From positions 1-64,000 of the forward strand of contig OENT01000908.1 of the NCBI GenBank assembly GCA_900239685.1: a stretch of 64,000 nucleotides of DNA, read 5' to 3'. A model generated the notes under the pieces. That model ran no database searches, was not told the origin of the DNA, and saw only the letters and a program-made list of their open reading frames with translations. This DNA is from Rotaria macrura. Taxonomy: Eukaryota; Rotifera; Eurotatoria; Philodinida; Philodinidae. Positions 48,228 to 60,233 of the stretch are shown here, one piece after another. A program made the translations under genes and the position numbers. Within the stretch, counting starts at the first letter, position 1. Every line of letters starts with the position of its first letter.

Positions 48228-49618
48228 ATGTCCATCACTACTAACTCAAGAACGTATATACGTTCGTTAACTATTGGTATAGTCTAATCGTCCATCTCAT
48301 TTGGGCATATCTTTAAATCATTAGTTTACAGTTTCTCTTTACGTTCATTGTTTATATTATTCATATCCTCATTGCTACTGCCAGAATCGAAATAGACGCT
48401 CGAAAACATTATTCTCGAAATGGCCAACAAATTCTAAGTTAGTCATCCTAGTAGATATATTCGAATACTTGTCCATTTCTGTAGAGAGAATCGCCTTATT
48501 CATGGACGCAATTATCAAGGAATCAGTCATACCGTGAAAAGTGACAGATCTACGTCTGAGATCGACGAGTCAATCGAAAAAGCGAGTCGTCACTGCCTCG
48601 CCTCGCCTAGAGTTTATAACAGAATAGTTATTTTTAGGTAGTTTTTCAACCACCCATAACAATCATCATCTTCTTATTTTATACAATCGAATAAAGAACA
48701 TTTTATACATTTAAATAAGTTAAAAGAACCAACATATTAATGATAATCAAACAGATAAAGATCATTCATCTTTTTACTACAGTGTATAAATAATGCTCTG
48801 AGAACTGCAATAGTTGAAATAGGCTGAATAATTAAATATACATGTATCCAGAGTGTGATAAAAGTCATCTTGAAAATAGAAAACTGCATCGCTGCACAGG
48901 ATTATGATCAGATAAACTAATTTATTTTTCTAATGGTAGAGATACTTCAAAGCTTGTATTCATCAGTAATCGGTTTAATAACATCAATTAGAATTATTAT
49001 CACTAATTTAAATGATAAAAATTCACATTTCTATGTGAAAGATAAACTATAAATATGAAGTTTCTATAATTGGACGCGAATTTCCCTGTTCTTAGATTTT
49101 AAAAATTATGTAATACTTTATTTGAATCCTTTAGTTTTCTCTATTCTATCTAACTTCGCGAAATGTTCTCAAATCCTTTTGCTTTGAAAAGATCTGAAAA
49201 CACCAGTGGCGTCAGTTCAAGTTCGACAAAGTACTTCTGTGAATAGGGAAAAGGAAGGAAAGTTATTCGAGAACTTAGTGAAAATCGTTTTTAGAGCTCT
49301 TTTTAGCTTATCATTTTGGTTAAAAGATATTCTATGTCCATCAAGAAAAAGTGTTGCCCGAGTTAAAATACTGGAGAACGGGAAATAGTGGTGACCAAAG
49401 CACACGACATTTTTTAGCACTTTGCCTCTGATACCGTCAGTTCTTGATGAAAATACAGTAATTTTTTAATCAAAATGAGTAGTATAACGATCTCTACAAA
49501 GTGGAGTTTGTGAATCAAATTAAGATGTGTTTCTATTTTTTGTGCTTGATGACTGACAGAAGTGTGTAGGAAAAGGTCAAACTCCGTGTTCCAGTAGATG
49601 ATGCTAGCTTTGAGGTGT
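48228..49618. other. non-coding stretch
   Basis: No gene recognised. Around 48536-48612 there is a GC-richer patch with CGAGTC/GCCTCGCC words; similar GAGTCGACTCGGCGAGTG occurs at about 50453, perhaps ends of one dispersed repeat, but no boundaries could be set. Confidence 0.35.
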
Positions 49619-49736
49619 GTTCATAACAAGGGGGGAAAAGCAGACTTCTGTACTTTAGAAGTACAGAATTACGAAGAAGTACCGAGAAGTACCAAGAAGA
49701 ACAGAAGTCTGCTCCCCCCCCCCCCTTGGTTAATAA
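49619..49736. mobile_element. 102 bp MITE with CAAGGGGGG termini
   Basis: The element is 49627-49728. Left end CAAGGGGGGAAAAGCAGACT; right end, inward, CAAGGGGG (a 13-base homopolymer tract) followed by AGCAGACTTCTG. Flanks GTTCATAA (49619-49626) and GTTAATAA (49729-49736) match in 7 of 8 bases. The interior is nearly all inverted ends plus copies of GAAGTACC/GAAGTACA. The terminus matches that of the 2.97 kb element (CAAGGGGGAAACAGCAGA). Confidence 0.75.
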
Positions 49737-49811
49737 ACTGCTAACACTTGAATAGAAACTTGGAAGTATCCTCTAGCCTCACAAAAAATATTAGATCATT
49801 TGTTCACCACT

Positions 49812-50276
49812 CTTTAGAGCAACGGGGAAACGGCGGAGATCGGTCTTTTGGATTCTCTTTGGATTTCTTTTGGATTTTTGGATTTTGGAAATCCTAAATT
49901 ACACCAGCAACGCCCTCTTGAAAATGAAGGAATTTCGAGCTGCAATTTTTATCAGATTTAGGTCTTGTGGCTCTTAGAATATTCTAAAATTTTCAGCGTA
50001 AACGGATGTTTTCTCCTGAAGATAGTGTAATCACAAGCAATACTCATATTTCACATCACGGTCAGAAAATCCTTTTTCTTGAAAGTTGATTATCTTAAGA
50101 AGGAAACATTCTTTTAGATTGAAACTTTTCGGATATTTTGAGAACCACGAGGTGTACATATAATAAAAATTTCAGCTCGAAATTACTTTATTTACAAGAG
50201 GACATTGCTAGTGGATTTTGGGATTTTTTGGGGATTGGCAATCCCAAAAATCCGCCGTTTCTCCCTTCCTTTAGAG
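49812..50276. mobile_element. 449 bp foldback MITE with CAACGGGGAAACGGCGGA terminus
   Basis: The element is 49820-50268, bounded by CTTTAGAG at 49812-49819 and an identical CTTTAGAG at 50269-50276. Left terminus CAACGGGGAAACGGCGGA; right, inward, GAAGGGAGAAACGGCGGA. Just inside are GGATT units spaced about 10-11 bp (TTTTGGATTCTCTTTGGATT). The two halves are inverted copies of one another at moderate identity: CCTCTTGAAAATGAAGGAAT on the left corresponds to CCTCTTGTAAATAAAGTAAT on the other strand of the right. No coding capacity. It belongs with the CAAGGGGGAAACAGCAGA group by its ends. Confidence 0.8.
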
Positions 50277-52676
50277 ATATACAGTTTTCTTTTTTAAACT
50301 GATTATTGAGACACACTGTACACTAATTGATTGTCCCAATTTGATAAACTTCGCTACAAATGGAAACGCTTAGAAGCAATGACAATAAAATCGAAATATA
50401 TCCTGAAAGATTTCCCATTTATTCGTCAAAAGTAACATTCTTCGTATAGGCGAGTCGACTCGGCGAGTGTCGGATCTCTGACTGATCTACATGCATTTTC
50501 AAACGTTATCTACGTAAATCAGAAGATGCTAATTCTGTATCTTGCCTTATACTCCGATGAAGGCTCAACTGTCGCGTCACTCCGGCGAAGGCTGACTAAT
50601 TCATATAAACAAGAGAAGGATCGAAACACTTCAATCTAGTTTTCGTTCCTTTCTAAGAGTGGGAATTTATGTTTATGGTTATTAATAACAACAAAATAGC
50701 AATAATTTCTCATCCCTATTCTGTTCAGCCAAGTTTGTCAATTTTGCTTTCTCAGTATTCAGTAACACTTCTGCTTCTCTTCTTCTTTCTCTGTTTCTCA
50801 CTAATTATTAATAATTATGGAAACTTTTTATTCCTTCTCCCAAAGAGACAGAGAGAAACAATATAAATGAGAGGTGCGGAGAAATACTTCTGATAGCATT
50901 GAAATTTATTTCAATGCACTACAAAGCACGGTATTCTTGATATTCTTCTTGGTTTAAGTTTAGTTGTTTATTTTTTACTTTCTATTCGTAGACGTTGAAA
51001 CTTACCATTTTTATAATGCATTTGTTGCAGAACCGAAAACCACAGAATACTCTTTCAAGTGAGAGGCCTAAGTATCAAGATTAAGCTCATACGTTTAATT
51101 ATGACAGTATTGGGATGAAATTCAGTTCTCTTCTAAATAGCTGGCGAAAATGAGAATTTTAGAAAAAAACTTGCTTTTTTCTTCGTTTTTGGACAGTTAA
51201 AACGAAAATGTAAACAAAAGTTAGAAGCCTTTTCCTGTGCCCAATTTTGAGACAACTATAAATCGAGCTGATTATTGATAATGAATAGTACACACATAAA
51301 AATGTGTCTATTCTGAGAAACTAACGCAAATAGATTTCTGATATCTCGAGATCTATTGGTGTCGGTTGCTCAGAATTGACAATTTTCTTTAGAAAGTAGA
51401 AAATTCGACGACCAGCTCAAAGCATTTTTCATCAGCGCGTTATAATGTGGTTCTTAATTTCTTGTAGGGAGTACTTTTATGCTAGTTATATTTCACGCTG
51501 AATCTGACTATGATCAGTTGATTGATGTACGCGTAACTTTTCTCTATTTACAAAAACAATAGTTTTTTGTTCCACTAACCTTCAACGTGGTGACAAAAGC
51601 ATCGGCATACGATAAAGCCTTAGGAAAATTACTTTTTTAGTATACCATAAATCATTTCTTTCGCATATTCAAGATCCATGCTTGACGACATATTTCCCAT
51701 TCGAACAGACCTCCAACACCACCCAGTTGCTGATGGATCTCTTAGTGCTCGATGACAAAATTCTTACGATTTCTTCCTCTCTTACACCCATCGCTTACTG
51801 TTTTTATTCACATAGTTGTTCTACGACGGCCTTGTTCGTTCTCTAATAAAAAGCAAAGAAAATATGCAAAAAAAGGATTCAATAAATACAAGAAAATGCT
51901 CTTACTGTGGTTTCTTTTACGACTGCCGCATTATTAACCTGGAAGGACTCTTACGGTGTCCATTTCTCTTATATTTCTTTTTTTTTCTAAGATTTTCGTC
52001 ATGATTTATTCTGCGATCGATTTGCTTGTGCATTAGTAGAGATCGAAGAAAATACATTATTACAAGGTAATATCAAACATACTGATATGCTTTTCGATGC
52101 AATTTTCTGCACAATCTGTCAGTTTTACCAATGAAGAATTACTATAATTGCTACTTCTCTTGAATTATTTTTCTTTTTCTTCATATCAGTTGTCGTTATG
52201 TGAGTACTTTGTTTTGTCTTTTGCAAAGATCGAAGAAGCCACATATAGTCTAGCTACACATTGCAGTAAGAAGTTACTTTTGAAATCATTTTGTTCACGA
52301 TTTTCACTATAGTCTTAGAATTGTAACAATTTATCTAGTAGGAATCTTTTGAGGTGAAGTCTCTCGGTCTCCATTGATTTTGACCACGATATTGATGAAC
52401 TTCAGTCTCTTATACTTACTTTTAATCCCATAATTTATCCTAGATAAGCCTGATAGTCATTCTCGGTAGAATTTATTATTTTTTCAGTTTTCCGGCCAAG
52501 ACTGACGAAGGCTGAGATAACCAAGGCCGAGAGTCTCATTTGACACTCGAGACAGTACCTGGCGATTCCCTGACTGTTAATCGTTTTTCTCCGTTCCTAT
52601 CGTGGTAGCTGTTCTGTTGGGAATAGTATCAGTTGGAGTCTGTGGTATCTTTAGCCGACACCATTCTTATCGTTCT
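50277..52676. other. non-coding stretch
   Basis: No gene seen. Frames at 50669-50866 and 51752-52004 are low-complexity Phe/Leu-rich translations of T-rich DNA. A GC-richer patch at 52490-52570 (AAGGCCGAGAGTCTC) just before the next element is unexplained. Confidence 0.4.
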
Positions 52677-53672
52677 CCCTTACAGGCTTTAAGAAGCACG
52701 TTCAGATGATGATAGTGTATAACGGTGACCGCTCACTCCATCGCACGACTTTTGGTCGTGTTCTGTTCGTCGCAGAAGAATTTATTTTTTATTCTGCTCA
52801 TCCCATCCCTCTTCATTAATATTTTTTAAAGTTAACAATAGAAATAGAAATAGAATAAAATAATTAAATATTCTAAAACATGCATACAGTAACCGAATAG
52901 ACTATGGACTATTCTGAAGCATATGACTTTAATTGGTCAAACAGATTATTAAAAAAATAATTAAATAGAATTCTGATAGAGCTATAGTGAGCCAAGAATA
53001 ATTAGATTTGTCAGTCAATTTATAAATTTCAACGTAATGTAGACCAAACATATTAGTGACCAAATGTTATTAATTATGTAACCATGATAAATAAGAATAC
53101 GCATTGGTCTGGTTGAAAATATCGTTATTGAAAATTGAAGTGTATAGGTTGGTTTCATAGAGGACCACTGTTTTTCCTTTTATACAGGAAGGAGTTTTTC
53201 TATGTGAGACATTTTATTTTAAGAGTAGTGTTCAGTGAATATTGGTATTGAAAAATGAAATATAAAGTCAACATCAGCAGTACGTATTTTTGTTTATCAT
53301 TCCCCCTTAATTAAGAACATTTGATCGGTGTTGTCAGTCGTCTAGATTACGTTGAAATTTATAAACTGATTGACAAGTCTAATTATTCTTGGCTCACTCT
53401 AGTTCTATCAGAATCCCTTTTAATAATATTTTTTAATAATCTGTTTGACCAATTAGAGTCATCTGCTTCAGAATAGCCCATAGTCTATTCGGTTACTGTA
53501 TGCATCTTTTAGAATTGTTAGTTATTCTATTCTATTTCTATTGGTAATTTAAAAAAATATTGATGAAGAGGGATAGGGAGAGCAGAACGAACAATGTATT
53601 CTTTTGTGACAAACAGAAGATGACCGAAAGCCGAGCAACGAAGTGAGCGGTCATCATTTTATTCTGTAAGGG
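52677..53672. mobile_element. 1 kb foldback element with CCCTTACAG termini
   Basis: The left end starts CCCTTACAGGC and the right end, inward, CCCTTACAGAATAAAATG. The arms (about 52677-53050 and 53320-53672) are long inverted copies: GTGACCGCTCACTCCATCGC on the left against ATGACCGCTCACTTCGTTGC on the other strand of the right, and later CAGTAACCGAATAGACTATG on both. The central 270 bp is unique. No coding capacity. A target duplication could not be recognised, so the superfamily is uncertain. Confidence 0.7.
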
Positions 53673-56017
53673 TGCTCGCAAGGCTCCTTAGAGATAATTG
53701 GGTCTCCTGCAGTAGAGCCCTCCGCAGGCGAAAATTCTGATTCAGCCAATATAGTTATTTACCATTTAATTCGATGTTTAAAGTAATAAAAACAGTAAAA
53801 AATGATGAAGGAATACTAATGAGTGCGTAACAATAATGAAAAAATCTTAATTTTGTACTTTCTGCATTTCGTACCAGTACGATGAAGCTAAAAAGAGATG
53901 ATAGTTCTATATTTCAGCCTCAAACTAGCTGTGCCAGCAAGCAGTTTCCAAATAGCCAAATCTTCATCGTCAAAAACGAATAGAAAGATTGCATTAGGTT
54001 AGTTTTATGGATGGCATAAGAAAGTGTCATACGATTTTAAATTAAAAAAAATAATGTTAAATCGATGACAGTGCTGATTTCATGTCTTTTCTTCTAAATT
54101 TTTAGCGATTTAATTTTTCTTCAACAATTTTAATGAAGAATAGTTCTTCTTCTTCTTCTTCTTTTCTTCTTTTCTTCTTTTCTTCTTTTCTAACTTACTA
54201 TATTCTCATGATCGTATTTCAATCTTCATGAAATATTTAGAAGAAAGTTGTACCAACCGTCCCAAGGAAGCAAACAAGGAAGGAGGACTGCAGACATGCC
54301 TAGTCAGAAATGTTCACAACACCCGTCAAGTCTAGTCTGGAACGTCTTGCATTCCCATCTTGCCTAGTCAGCTTTAGGAGGAATGTCCTTCAAACTCATC
54401 TGAACTACTCTGATGTGTCCTTGAGCTCAGCCATATGTAGTCTATTTGGTCTGCGAATCCAGTCCAGACTATAGTAGGGAGATTAAAAGAGAGGTTACAA
54501 AGTAGATTTGAACATCTAATCTAGCAGTATTCTAAATATGAAGAACATCTTGACCGCAGACTAGGACACTAGGAGAGACTACCAGCAAAGCATATAGTCT
54601 AAAACATAGATTGACTCGCTTCCAGGCATAGAAAATCAGAAATAAGTCGACACAAACGATATTGACTAGTCTGTAGCACCGCCTCGACAACTCTTGATTA
54701 GTCCTTTTTTTAAGGAGTGGAGTGTGTATTCCATTCAATGCTTATCAAATTTCTTTACAGCCAGAAGGATAATTAGAGAGTCTGCCGTAGTTGATTGTGA
54801 CGTCAAAGATACACAATGTATTTCGGGAATTTCTGTTTTCATATTTTTTATTGTGTTTTGATTTTTGATTTACTAAAACCTTGAGATTATATCGAAACTA
54901 AATTGTAGTAGCAGATACTAAGAAAAAAATTTATATTCCAGCGCAGATTGTTGATTTATATACTTATTCGAATCGTGAGACGTAATGAATTTTTAATAAG
55001 TTGACAAGCATCTGGATCTTTTGATATCATAATATTATATTAGTTTATTTTACGTATAATTCTGTTAGTTTTAAATTAAGTGGAGAGAATTTAAATTTTA
55101 GATGAATATACGACGATTTTAGTGTAAAACTAGAGTAAAAATAAATATATAAAAATCGAGTTGCTTTCGTATATAGATAGCTTTTTATTTTCACACTTGA
55201 ATAAATTTTTTTCAAAACTCAATCAATTAATACTAGTTTCTAATGGTTAAAAGATATTTCTCTAAAAAGGAATGAAATTTTCTTAATTTATTTTAATAGC
55301 GTTATCTAAAACAATGCGCATCTGTTAAGGATCATTTTTTATTGATTTGTAAAATTAAAAAACTTGGGGTGCAACTGTAATAAATAGAACCCTATAATGA
55401 ATATGAACGTGCAGATAAGGAACTGTCGATCATGTGGCTCTATGGTTTCGACGATGGGTAAGTGTCATATTGTATGCATGCTCGAATCTAACTGTCCTCG
55501 TTACAAAAACTCATTTAGATTAGTCTAGACTCGCCCATTAGGTAAGGTTACAACCTGCACTATAATCAACTCACATGCCTTTAAGACGGGTGACAATGAC
55601 TCTCATCGTGATTACTCTTATTATGTTGAATGACGATCGTGAATCAGTATAGCAGGACGCGTATGCATGACGGTCAAAAACTCCAACTAGTCCCGGATGA
55701 GGACTTTTTGAAACAAATTTGAATCGAGATGGGACTTCACGACTAGAAAAAAGACTAGTAATTTAAGCCGCCCTTTGTGCACTTGGAATTTATAGGATTT
55801 TCTTTCGATGCTTATAATTTTTTTTCTCAACAAATGAAAAAGAATATGAACGAGAATACTTTTAATGTTACAATGTCAATGTTTGATATTTGTATTTGTG
55901 TCTAATGTTGGTGATGATTGATTGAGCACTTGATTTCTTTATAATAGATGCATAAATTACTGATCGGTATTTTTCTTATATTTTAAGAATTACTTTCTGG
56001 TTTATCAATTTCGAATA
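53673..56017. other. non-coding stretch
   Basis: No gene. It holds a CTT/CTTTT microsatellite at 54144-54190 and a zone at 54280-54700 in which CTAGTC and TAGTCTG words recur in both orientations, perhaps a very old repeat. The 100 bp before 56018 should contain the promoter or 5' UTR of the EF-hand gene; TTTAAG at about 55983 is not distinctive. Confidence 0.4.
54144..54190 (+). repeat. CTT / CTTTT microsatellite
   Basis: Five to six CTT units followed by three TTTTCTTC units. Confidence 0.85.
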
Positions 56018-57356
56018 ATGGGAAGTAGTGACACAGCTGATCATCTATTGAAAAAAATTGATACAAATCAAGATGGAAAGTATGAATTAAGAATTTAAAT
56101 CAAATAATAAATAAATACATACATATTTAGTATTGATATAAATGAATTTCGTAATCAGTTCTCAAATGCTGAAAGATTGACTGCATCATATGGATCAATA
56201 GCTGATGCAATTAATCGTTACGAAGATACGGTATATAGAGCTGATAAATATACTTCATATAGAAGTGGAAGATCGATTGATGATAAGGTGATTCATACGA
56301 ATGGTTTAGAAGAAACCAAATATGTTCTCGAAAAATTAGGTAACAATATTTATAAGGATCCTAATCCAAAAGTTATTCGACGACCAAGTAGCGGAAGTCC
56401 AATAACACAAGAACAACGAGTTTTCGTTCGATATCTTCGACCACCAGCTATTCCACCACCAGGAGTAATTCGACACATTGTTCCCAAATTTAGTTTTACT
56501 AATCTTTCTATGACTATAGCCACTTATAATCAAAGAAGTGCGTCCACGACAACCATCGTCACCTCCACCAATTGTCATACACGAACATACGCCACCTATT
56601 CCTTCACCACCTCCACTTATTTTACGTGAACGGCCACCGACGCCACCGAAACATGTTTATAGTGAAACGAGTAAGAAAAACGAATAATTTATATAACACA
56701 GATTGAATGTATCGATGTATTTTATTTTACAGTCACTCGTATCTTACCTCCGTTACCTGTTCCACCACGACCAGTTGCCATCCAAATTTTTCGAGCTCCT
56801 TCAGGAAAAGCAGGTAAACTGATCATCTTAAGTTGTTTCGTTTTCTTTTTATCCCATATTGTTGTCATTTTTGCTACTGAGACTGTATTATAACTGAACG
56901 AAGGTTTCCCTACGGACCACAACCTAAATGCCGTACAATGATTGAACACACTCATACTGCTACACAATATTCGCAACTGTCTAATACTATTATTATTTAT
57001 GCTGATGCTGGAACACGTATAGTTCGAAAATATCCAGAACTTGGTGTTACCCAAGAAGATCCCAAAACTTATAGAGCTCGTTATGTGTCATCACGTTCAG
57101 ATTCAGCAACACTTATTCAAGGGGCTCGCAACAATAGTGTTATTGAGGATATCGTAATTTTTTTTCTAAAACAAAATACCTTCAGAAAAAAATTTATATA
57201 AACCATTCATTGTAGTCACCTCGGATAGTGTCAACCTCAATCTATATAAATGGAAGTGGAAATATTATTCATATTGATCCATCGAATGAAGTAATCAATA
57301 AAGGTTTTTCATCATCAATTGAAACTAGTACTGGAGAATTACAATCATACTTTTAA
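56018..57356 (+). CDS. EF-hand / Pro-rich alveolin-like cytoskeletal protein
   Basis: Six exons join in frame: 56018-56079, 56131-56464, 56520-56670, 56733-56813, 56882-57153 and 57216-57356, giving 346 aa; introns are 51, 55, 62, 68 and 62 bp, all GT-AG. An EF-hand loop DTNQDGNIDINEF spans the first splice, with Asp, Asn, Asp, Asp and Glu at the calcium-ligand positions. A Pro-rich middle follows (VRYLRPPAIPPPGPLIIKEV, then PPPIVIHEHTPPIPSPPP and LILRERPPTPPK), with the alternating P/V/E pattern of alveolin or articulin-like membrane-skeleton proteins, then a conserved RRFPYGPQPKC and a C-terminal globular part ending TSTGELQSYF. Likely a calcium-responsive structural protein; function is inferred from composition only. 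The frame breaks seen without splicing disappear in this model. Confidence 0.8.
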
Positions 57357-58653
57357 AACAATATCTGGCTGGAATTCTTTCTTTTTCTATTTAAATACAC
57401 TAGTTCGTTGTTGTAGCTTTTACAACGTAACATATAAAATACATAATCAAAGACAGAGAAATAAAAATAGAATAAAGTCTGATCATATAATAGTGATAGC
57501 ACTATCAGCTGAATCACATTTTCTTGTATATCATGTGATTATTATTTTTAAACGAGCTATTTGCTTTGTATCACACGACATATAATCATAATATACAAGT
57601 TTATTATTCAAAAAGGTGAATATCCTTATAAGTATAATTATGTTTTTCATATTTTACTTGATAATTTATTATCATAAATAGTCGATAAGTTTTATCTGTG
57701 CTATTTAATATAAATTTTTGTTTGTCATGTAAATCCCATTTCACAAAGTTCGCAAAGATTTATAGAAAAATCTTCAACCGCTTAATCTAGTTTTCTCCAG
57801 ATACAAGTAATTGATAGTTTTCATTTCATTCAATCCATGCAAGTGGTTTTGATGAAATAATAACAAGGCTATCGGATTTAGTAGGTTCGATTGGGAAAGG
57901 GTGTAGCTGTGGCTCTAAGAGATGAGAGAACATTATGTCAATCCCCACACACCAAATTTCACGAAGCTCTAACTCTTTCAAGCCTGAGAGACTAAGTCTG
58001 ATATTTTGAATAGTGGTAGTATTCGTTTAGATTAGGCTCGAAAAGAAATTTCACGAAATTATGACTTATCATTTTCGAGATAATGCAGTCTCAATATCAA
58101 GATTATGAAGAATTCAGTCGCTTTAGATGTATACTTATCCCGAGTATAGAATACCTCAAGAAATCCGACGGATCTTTTTCGAATAAGCATCGTGTGAGCT
58201 TCATTTTAAATATATTTTGTTTGGGCCGCTGACTCAGTATACAAAGTTTATAAAGATCATTTTTTAATCAGACAGGATAATATTTATCAAATGTACAAAT
58301 GCTCTCCATCAGCAATTTGAATGGAAAGGTTAAAAAAACGATCACCAAAAATATAGCTGGTATATGAAAGGGATCACTAAAAAACGAATTTTCAACCTTC
58401 TCGCTTAGATTTAGTGTACGATTTCACTCGAAATAAAATATCATTTTATACACAACTCGACCAGGGCTACAAGACTAGTGTACTAGAAATGTACCGATTG
58501 AATATCTATGAAAACCTAGGAGGAGTTGGATAAAAGTGCCCATAGAGGGATGCATCCACTTGATCAAATTGGTTTATGTTCAAATGAAAGGAAAAGCTAA
58601 CAGTTAAGTTGGTATTGAACAAACTAAAATCCTTTAAAGAAAATATGAGCACC
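57357..58653. other. non-coding stretch
   Basis: No gene or delimited repeat seen. Confidence 0.45.
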
Positions 58654-58965
58654 CCCATAGGTGAATGAATCCGATGCCGAATCCGATGAAATCTTATGGG
58701 AATCCGGGTTGTGAAAACAGTAACGGATCCGACGGAAGAAACCTATTTTCTTATTCGTGTACGAATCAGCATTTAATCCCAAAAGTGGAGGCCTGTTTTA
58801 TCATACGATGAAATCCAATTGGATTCCGATAGTAGGATTCGATAAAATCCAACACTAGGGATCCGAATCTCGGATCGCAACCAGGAATTCAATGGGATTT
58901 CATCGGATAAGAGAAATTCCGATAGAAACATGATCGGATCTAATGGTCAGAATGATCCTCCTGGG
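58654..58965 (-). repeat. 312 bp dispersed repeat, copy B (inverted relative to copy A)
   Basis: Begins CCCATAGGTGAATGAATCCG and ends GATCCTCCTGGG. It is dense in ATCCGAT, GGATCCGA and TTCCGATA words, as is copy A at 41922-42268, and both ends match copy A in reverse. The match between copies is clear at the ends and patchy inside, so the copies are old or from different subfamilies. Confidence 0.6.
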
Positions 58966-60005
58966 TCTAACTGTTTTTAACGGTGCTCGTGTTTTCAGTA
59001 TCACGATTTCTTTTCATTAAGTTTGGCACTGTTTATTAGTGTATCGCTATAATTTTGTGAAAAGAAGATTACACATATTTGGTAACTTCATTTTATCGAC
59101 TTGTATTTAGCTTACCTGATTGGGCTTCAAGTGTAGCTCATAGAGGTGAGAAAGAAAAAAGATGAAATGCTCATCTAATACTATTGTATTAATTTGACAA
59201 TTTATAACAAAACTTTTACAGCGCACAGTCATAAGTGGAACTTTGAAATAGTAAGACATTTAGGTTCTAAAGCCACCGTCTGCTAATACTTCAAATCACA
59301 CAATAGGAGCCCCTCAAGACAAATACGAATATAACTGTGCTTGATGGCCATTCACCATACTATTCGTCATAGTTATATAACTATAGCTAAATTGAATAAA
59401 AGTCGTGATCTATTACCAACAAGACAGTTCACACGCCAAAGTACTCGAAATCTTGTTTTGGTTTGTTAATCGGAATAGAACTCTTCCATAGACTTAAGAT
59501 ATGTTCTTTGCATAGTAATCTTGATTTCTATCCCTCAAGAGACACCGAAGGCTTTCTACTCTCTTCAGTAATCGACTGATGCTCTACTGTGAACATGCAT
59601 TTCAAGTCCAGACAACATCGTATTTGGCAAAAACTAGGAGTGTTTGCTTCCGAACACAAAAACTGACACGCTGAGTGTTTATAGTTGACTGAAATTTTTC
59701 CTTCACAAAACCATATACGGGTCTAGAACCGTTGGGTGCTAGGGCAGCTGGACCCTAATACAGTTGGTCGTGATTTCAACTTTAAAAGAGTTATGAATAA
59801 AATGATGCGATCACATTGAAACAACAATTAATCTAATATGATTATGACAAAGTAAACATCACCATAAAGTAATTGATTTATTTGTTTCCATATTGATCAG
59901 ACTGATGATTTTAATAAACTGACAAGTCCTATTCAAAAGAAAACCTGGATATGTATATATATATATAGTGCACGAAGAAGTAATACCACTTCATGAAAAA
60001 TAATC
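58966..60005. other. non-coding stretch
   Basis: No gene seen; a short TATATATATA run lies at 59953-59967, shortly upstream of the FLYWCH fragment. Confidence 0.4.
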
Positions 60006-60233
60006 ATGACAATTACTCTTACAAAATCTTCAAAAAATGCACCATTATTAATGTATAATGGCTATTCATATACAATTGATCGAGCGAGTATGACGAAAAT
60101 TGTCTGGAAATGTGAATGCTCGGGAAAATATGCCTGCCATGGATGTGTACTAAAAAAATTACAGACGCATTTTCACTCAAAAAATGTTTACATGGGTAGA
60201 TTTTCGTTGAGGTTGATTATACCCTGGCCATGA
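60006..60233 (+). pseudogene. FLYWCH zinc-finger fragment
   Basis: From the ATG at 60006 the frame reads MTITLTKSSKNAPLLMYNGY then SYTIDRASMTKIVWKCECSG and KYACHG, which fits the first two-thirds of a FLYWCH finger: a short strand, Gly-Tyr-x-Tyr, Trp-x-Cys and a second Cys. The expected His-x-His at the end is missing; after KYACHGC the frame runs into an unrelated Lys-rich tail and stops at 60233, probably through a frameshift. In rotifers FLYWCH domains often sit in front of MULE transposase-like regions, but no such region follows here. Confidence 0.5.

Noticed and set aside
49206..49420. Frames on both strands near a GTGGCGTCAG sequence
   Set aside because: Mutually overlapping, no recognisable domain, no splice sites.
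56465..56640. Apparent frame loss in the EF-hand gene (Thr-rich tail)
   Set aside because: A 55 bp intron at 56465-56519 explains it; the correct frame continues the Pro-rich repeats.
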